From: Chitinophagaceae bacterium C216
Lineage (GTDB): Bacteria; Bacteroidota; Bacteroidia; Chitinophagales; Chitinophagaceae
Direction of reading: 5' to 3'
Assembly: GCA_028485475.2 (NCBI GenBank)
Contig: CP144143.1
Coordinates: 2,294,001-2,358,000 of the forward strand
DNA: 64,000 nt
In this document: in pieces, positions 62,285 through 64,000 of the stretch
How positions within the stretch are numbered: the first letter of the stretch is position 1
How the letters are laid out: the number at the start of each line of letters is the position of its first letter
Notes under the pieces: generated by a model
The model's database searches: none
Told to the model about the DNA's origin: nothing
The model's input: the letters and a program-made list of their open reading frames with translations, nothing else
Program-made: the position numbers and the translations under genes

Positions 62285-63340
62285 TTAAATAAGTGTTGAC
62301 ACAGCAATACCGTCCTTTTCATTACTGATATAAGCGGCTTCCACACAGGCCATGGTCATTAATGCATCATCGATGCTATTTTCGGGCTTCTGAATAATAC
62401 GGGCTTTAGCTCTTTGCATTTCACGCATTGTGCCTATAAAAGCATGCGGAAACCAAGTTCCATGGAGAGGCTTTGTTTTCCATTCAGCTACGCCATCTTC
62501 CAAATGGATATATTCGAATGTATCTGGAATGCCGTGTGGATAGTTGATTAGCGCACCAAAACCAATTTTAATAGCACCTTTTGTACCTTCAATTTTTACG
62601 TATGACTCCTGTTTCTGAGGACTATAGTTATGATTATGATTGGTATGAATAACAGCCCTCACTAAATCCCCATAATCCATAATAATATTGGACTTTACCG
62701 AAGCCAGTTGCAATGCTTGCGGGTGCTTGAAAGTACGTGCTAATACTTTTTTCGGATTGCCTAAAAAAGAACGAATCAAATCGACATAATGAATACTATG
62801 ATAATTAATTTCCATTCGCTCTTTCACAAACAGGAATTCCCACAAATTCCAAGGTGTATGAACATTTACATACACTTCAATATCCACGATATCGCCAAGC
62901 AGTCCATCTGCAATCATTCTTTTTGCTTCAAGAATATAGGGTGCAAAGCGCATCTGAAAGTTGACGCCAGCCTGCAAATGCTTTTGATAGGCAAGTTTAT
63001 GAATAGCTTTTGCCTCATCAAGGCTTTCTCCATATGGCTTCTGAATAAGCACAGTAGCTTCATCAGGTAGTCGCTCTAATACATTAATGATTTCAGATGC
63101 AGGTAGTGCAAAGTCGTAGATAACCTCCGTTCCATTATCGGTCACCATCTCCTCAAGGCTATCATATACCTTTTCTATACCAAATTTCTCGGCAAGTGCT
63201 ACAGCCTTGGCCGTATTACGATTGACAATCCCCTTTACCGTATAGTTGGCAATTTTATATGCGGGCAGATGTGCATCCGCTACAATACCACCTGCACCAA
63301 TAATGCATATAGGAATATTGGGTTCGTGTTTTATGTTCAT
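62285..63340 (-). CDS. Gfo/Idh/MocA family sugar oxidoreductase
   Basis: A 351-residue cytoplasmic NAD(P)-dependent oxidoreductase with no signal peptide. The Rossmann fold starts with ICIIGAGGIVADAHLPAY, and the family's EKP motif appears as IQKPYGESLDEA near residue 95, with glutamine in place of glutamate but the lysine kept. The C-terminal GFO_IDH domain includes GVNFQMRFAP and VNVHTPWNLWEF, and a candidate catalytic histidine is in NYHSIHYVDLIR. It overlaps the rhaT start-to-stop region by 4 bases, so the two are coupled. It probably oxidises an imported sugar or sugar acid made by the pathway, perhaps a rhamnose or galacturonate derivative; the substrate is unknown. Confidence 0.9.
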   Translation of the reverse strand: MNIKHEPNIPICIIGAGGIVADAHLPAYKIANYTVKGIVNRNTAKAVALAEKFGIEKVYDSLEEMVTDNGTEVIYDFALPASEIINVLERLPDEATVLIQKPYGESLDEAKAIHKLAYQKHLQAGVNFQMRFAPYILEAKRMIADGLLGDIVDIEVYVNVHTPWNLWEFLFVKERMEINYHSIHYVDLIRSFLGNPKKVLARTFKHPQALQLASVKSNIIMDYGDLVRAVIHTNHNHNYSPQKQESYVKIEGTKGAIKIGFGALINYPHGIPDTFEYIHLEDGVAEWKTKPLHGTWFPHAFIGTMREMQRAKARIIQKPENSIDDALMTMACVEAAYISNEKDGIAVSTLI

Positions 63341-64000
63341 GAGTCAGTCCCTCCTAAATAATTACCGTATGTTAAAACCAATACGGCTACAATCAAAATA
63401 AATAATGCTATACCTAGACTCCGTATAGTTGCAACCTTAGTTTGCTTCCATTCTTTGAAAACCAAACCTATTAGGGAGCTCAATAATACCAACATAATCA
63501 TATGTATGGCCCAGCTGGAAAACTCATATCTACCTAATCTCACATGCCCCAGCCCATAAAAAAAGAATTGACCGTACCACAAAATACCTGTAATCAAGGC
63601 CATCAGGTAATTGGTGGTAAGTGCTCCACTAGCATTATCAGTATACTCAGCTAAAGTTTTATTTTTCTTGTGCAAGAATAAAGTGTAACACAGTGTGGTG
63701 ATAAAAGCGCCGGTATTAGAGAATATATAAACCACATTTACCTGAAAATTACCCGCTCCATAAGCGGCTGCAATATCCGAAATAGGCTTACCTGCATTAA
63801 TGGCGAAACCGTAAAATGCAGACAGAATGCCTGCCAATATACAAAGTGGTAATCCTTTTCTAAATGAAAATGTATTTTGACTTTGCCCTAAATCTTTTTC
63901 TTTTTTATATCCGGCCACACCACAAAAAGCAATTCCTAAAGCGCCCAATAAAACCCCTGCGATAATCCAACTAGCGCCATTCCCTTTTAAAATAGTACTC
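63337..64000 (-). CDS. rhaT: L-rhamnose-proton symporter RhaT, C-terminal part
   Basis: The 3' part of the gene; the frame stays open to the window edge, adding STILKGNGASWIIAGVLLG before the segment that starts GALGIAFCGVAGY. Multiple membrane helices are visible (PLCILAGILSAFYGFAINAG, VYIFSNTGAFITTLCYTLFL, LMALITGILWYGQFFFYGLG, HMIMLVLLSSLIGLVF, IALFILIVAVLVLTYG). AINAGKPI and YGLGHVRLGRYEFSSWAIHM correspond to conserved RhaT segments. It imports L-rhamnose through the inner membrane with protons. This fits two GH78 rhamnosidases in the same window. It overlaps the oxidoreductase gene by 4 bases, and its N-terminus is not in the window. Confidence 0.86.
   Translation of the reverse strand, partial: STILKGNGASWIIAGVLLGALGIAFCGVAGYKKEKDLGQSQNTFSFRKGLPLCILAGILSAFYGFAINAGKPISDIAAAYGAGNFQVNVVYIFSNTGAFITTLCYTLFLHKKNKTLAEYTDNASGALTTNYLMALITGILWYGQFFFYGLGHVRLGRYEFSSWAIHMIMLVLLSSLIGLVFKEWKQTKVATIRSLGIALFILIVAVLVLTYGNYLGGTDS

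Noticed and set aside
1-64000. Mobile elements, tRNA or rRNA genes and phage genes
   Set aside because: No transposase, integrase, cloverleaf or rRNA-like segment was recognised on either strand; nearly all the space is taken by PUL genes.

Overview
This window is a dense carbohydrate-degradation region from a Bacteroidota chromosome. The evidence is three SusC/SusD outer-membrane pairs, a SusC with an N-terminal STN domain next to an ECF sigma/FecR pair, the start of a hybrid two-component regulator, a PorP/SprF protein with a gliding-type C-terminal domain protein, and promoter-like sites of the Bacteroidota type. The DNA is AT-rich. Gene style (ECF/FecR/STN-SusC, CHU_C-type C-terminal domain) fits Chitinophagaceae or Sphingobacteriales-like bacteria, but I cannot name a genus. 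No tRNA, rRNA, IS element or CRISPR array was seen. All genes except two lie on the minus strand, so transcription mostly runs from high to low coordinates.

Layout in the direction of minus-strand transcription. (1) 64000-48868: tight operon of rhaT (cut by the window end), Gfo/Idh/MocA oxidoreductase, a large GH67/GH20-like protein, GH28, GH95, GH78, a GH43/GH117-like propeller and GH2. (2) 48823-40931: a LacI-type palindrome and promoter-like site, then DUF3826, susC3, susD3 and a PL1 pectate lyase, closed by a strong terminator. (3) 40869-30498: a two-domain DUF6298-type protein, ECF sigma, FecR, STN-susC2, susD2, closed by a terminator. (4) 30415-18916: promoter-like site, GH140, GH43, a sialidase-fold protein of unknown function, an MGH1-like glycosidase, GH2, GH78, terminator. 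(5) 18907-15669: promoter-like site, GH2 and an esterase whose start codon lies in a terminator-like hairpin. (6) 12704-1: susC1, susD1, a lipoprotein-like protein with a T9SS type-B C-terminal domain, PorP/SprF, sulfatase, ENPP-like phosphodiesterase, sulfatase, and the start of a hybrid two-component sensor. (7) Plus strand, 13103-15666: sulfatase and GH43, divergent from susC1.

Together the genes look like several adjoining polysaccharide utilization loci for a rhamnose-rich, pectin-like glycan. PL1 and GH28 would cut a galacturonan backbone. Two GH78, GH95, GH43, GH140 and GH2 enzymes would remove rhamnose, fucose or galactose, arabinose, apiose and galactose or glucuronate side groups. 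Three sulfatases, an ENPP-like phosphodiesterase and an esterase would remove substituents. RhaT would import rhamnose. The combination of a predicted apiosidase, pectinases and sulfatases is unusual, and the natural substrate is inferred, not proven. The least understood parts are the SusCD/T9SS-CTD/PorP cassette, the 611-residue sialidase-fold protein, the DUF6298-type fusion, and the RNA hairpins and operator between the operons.
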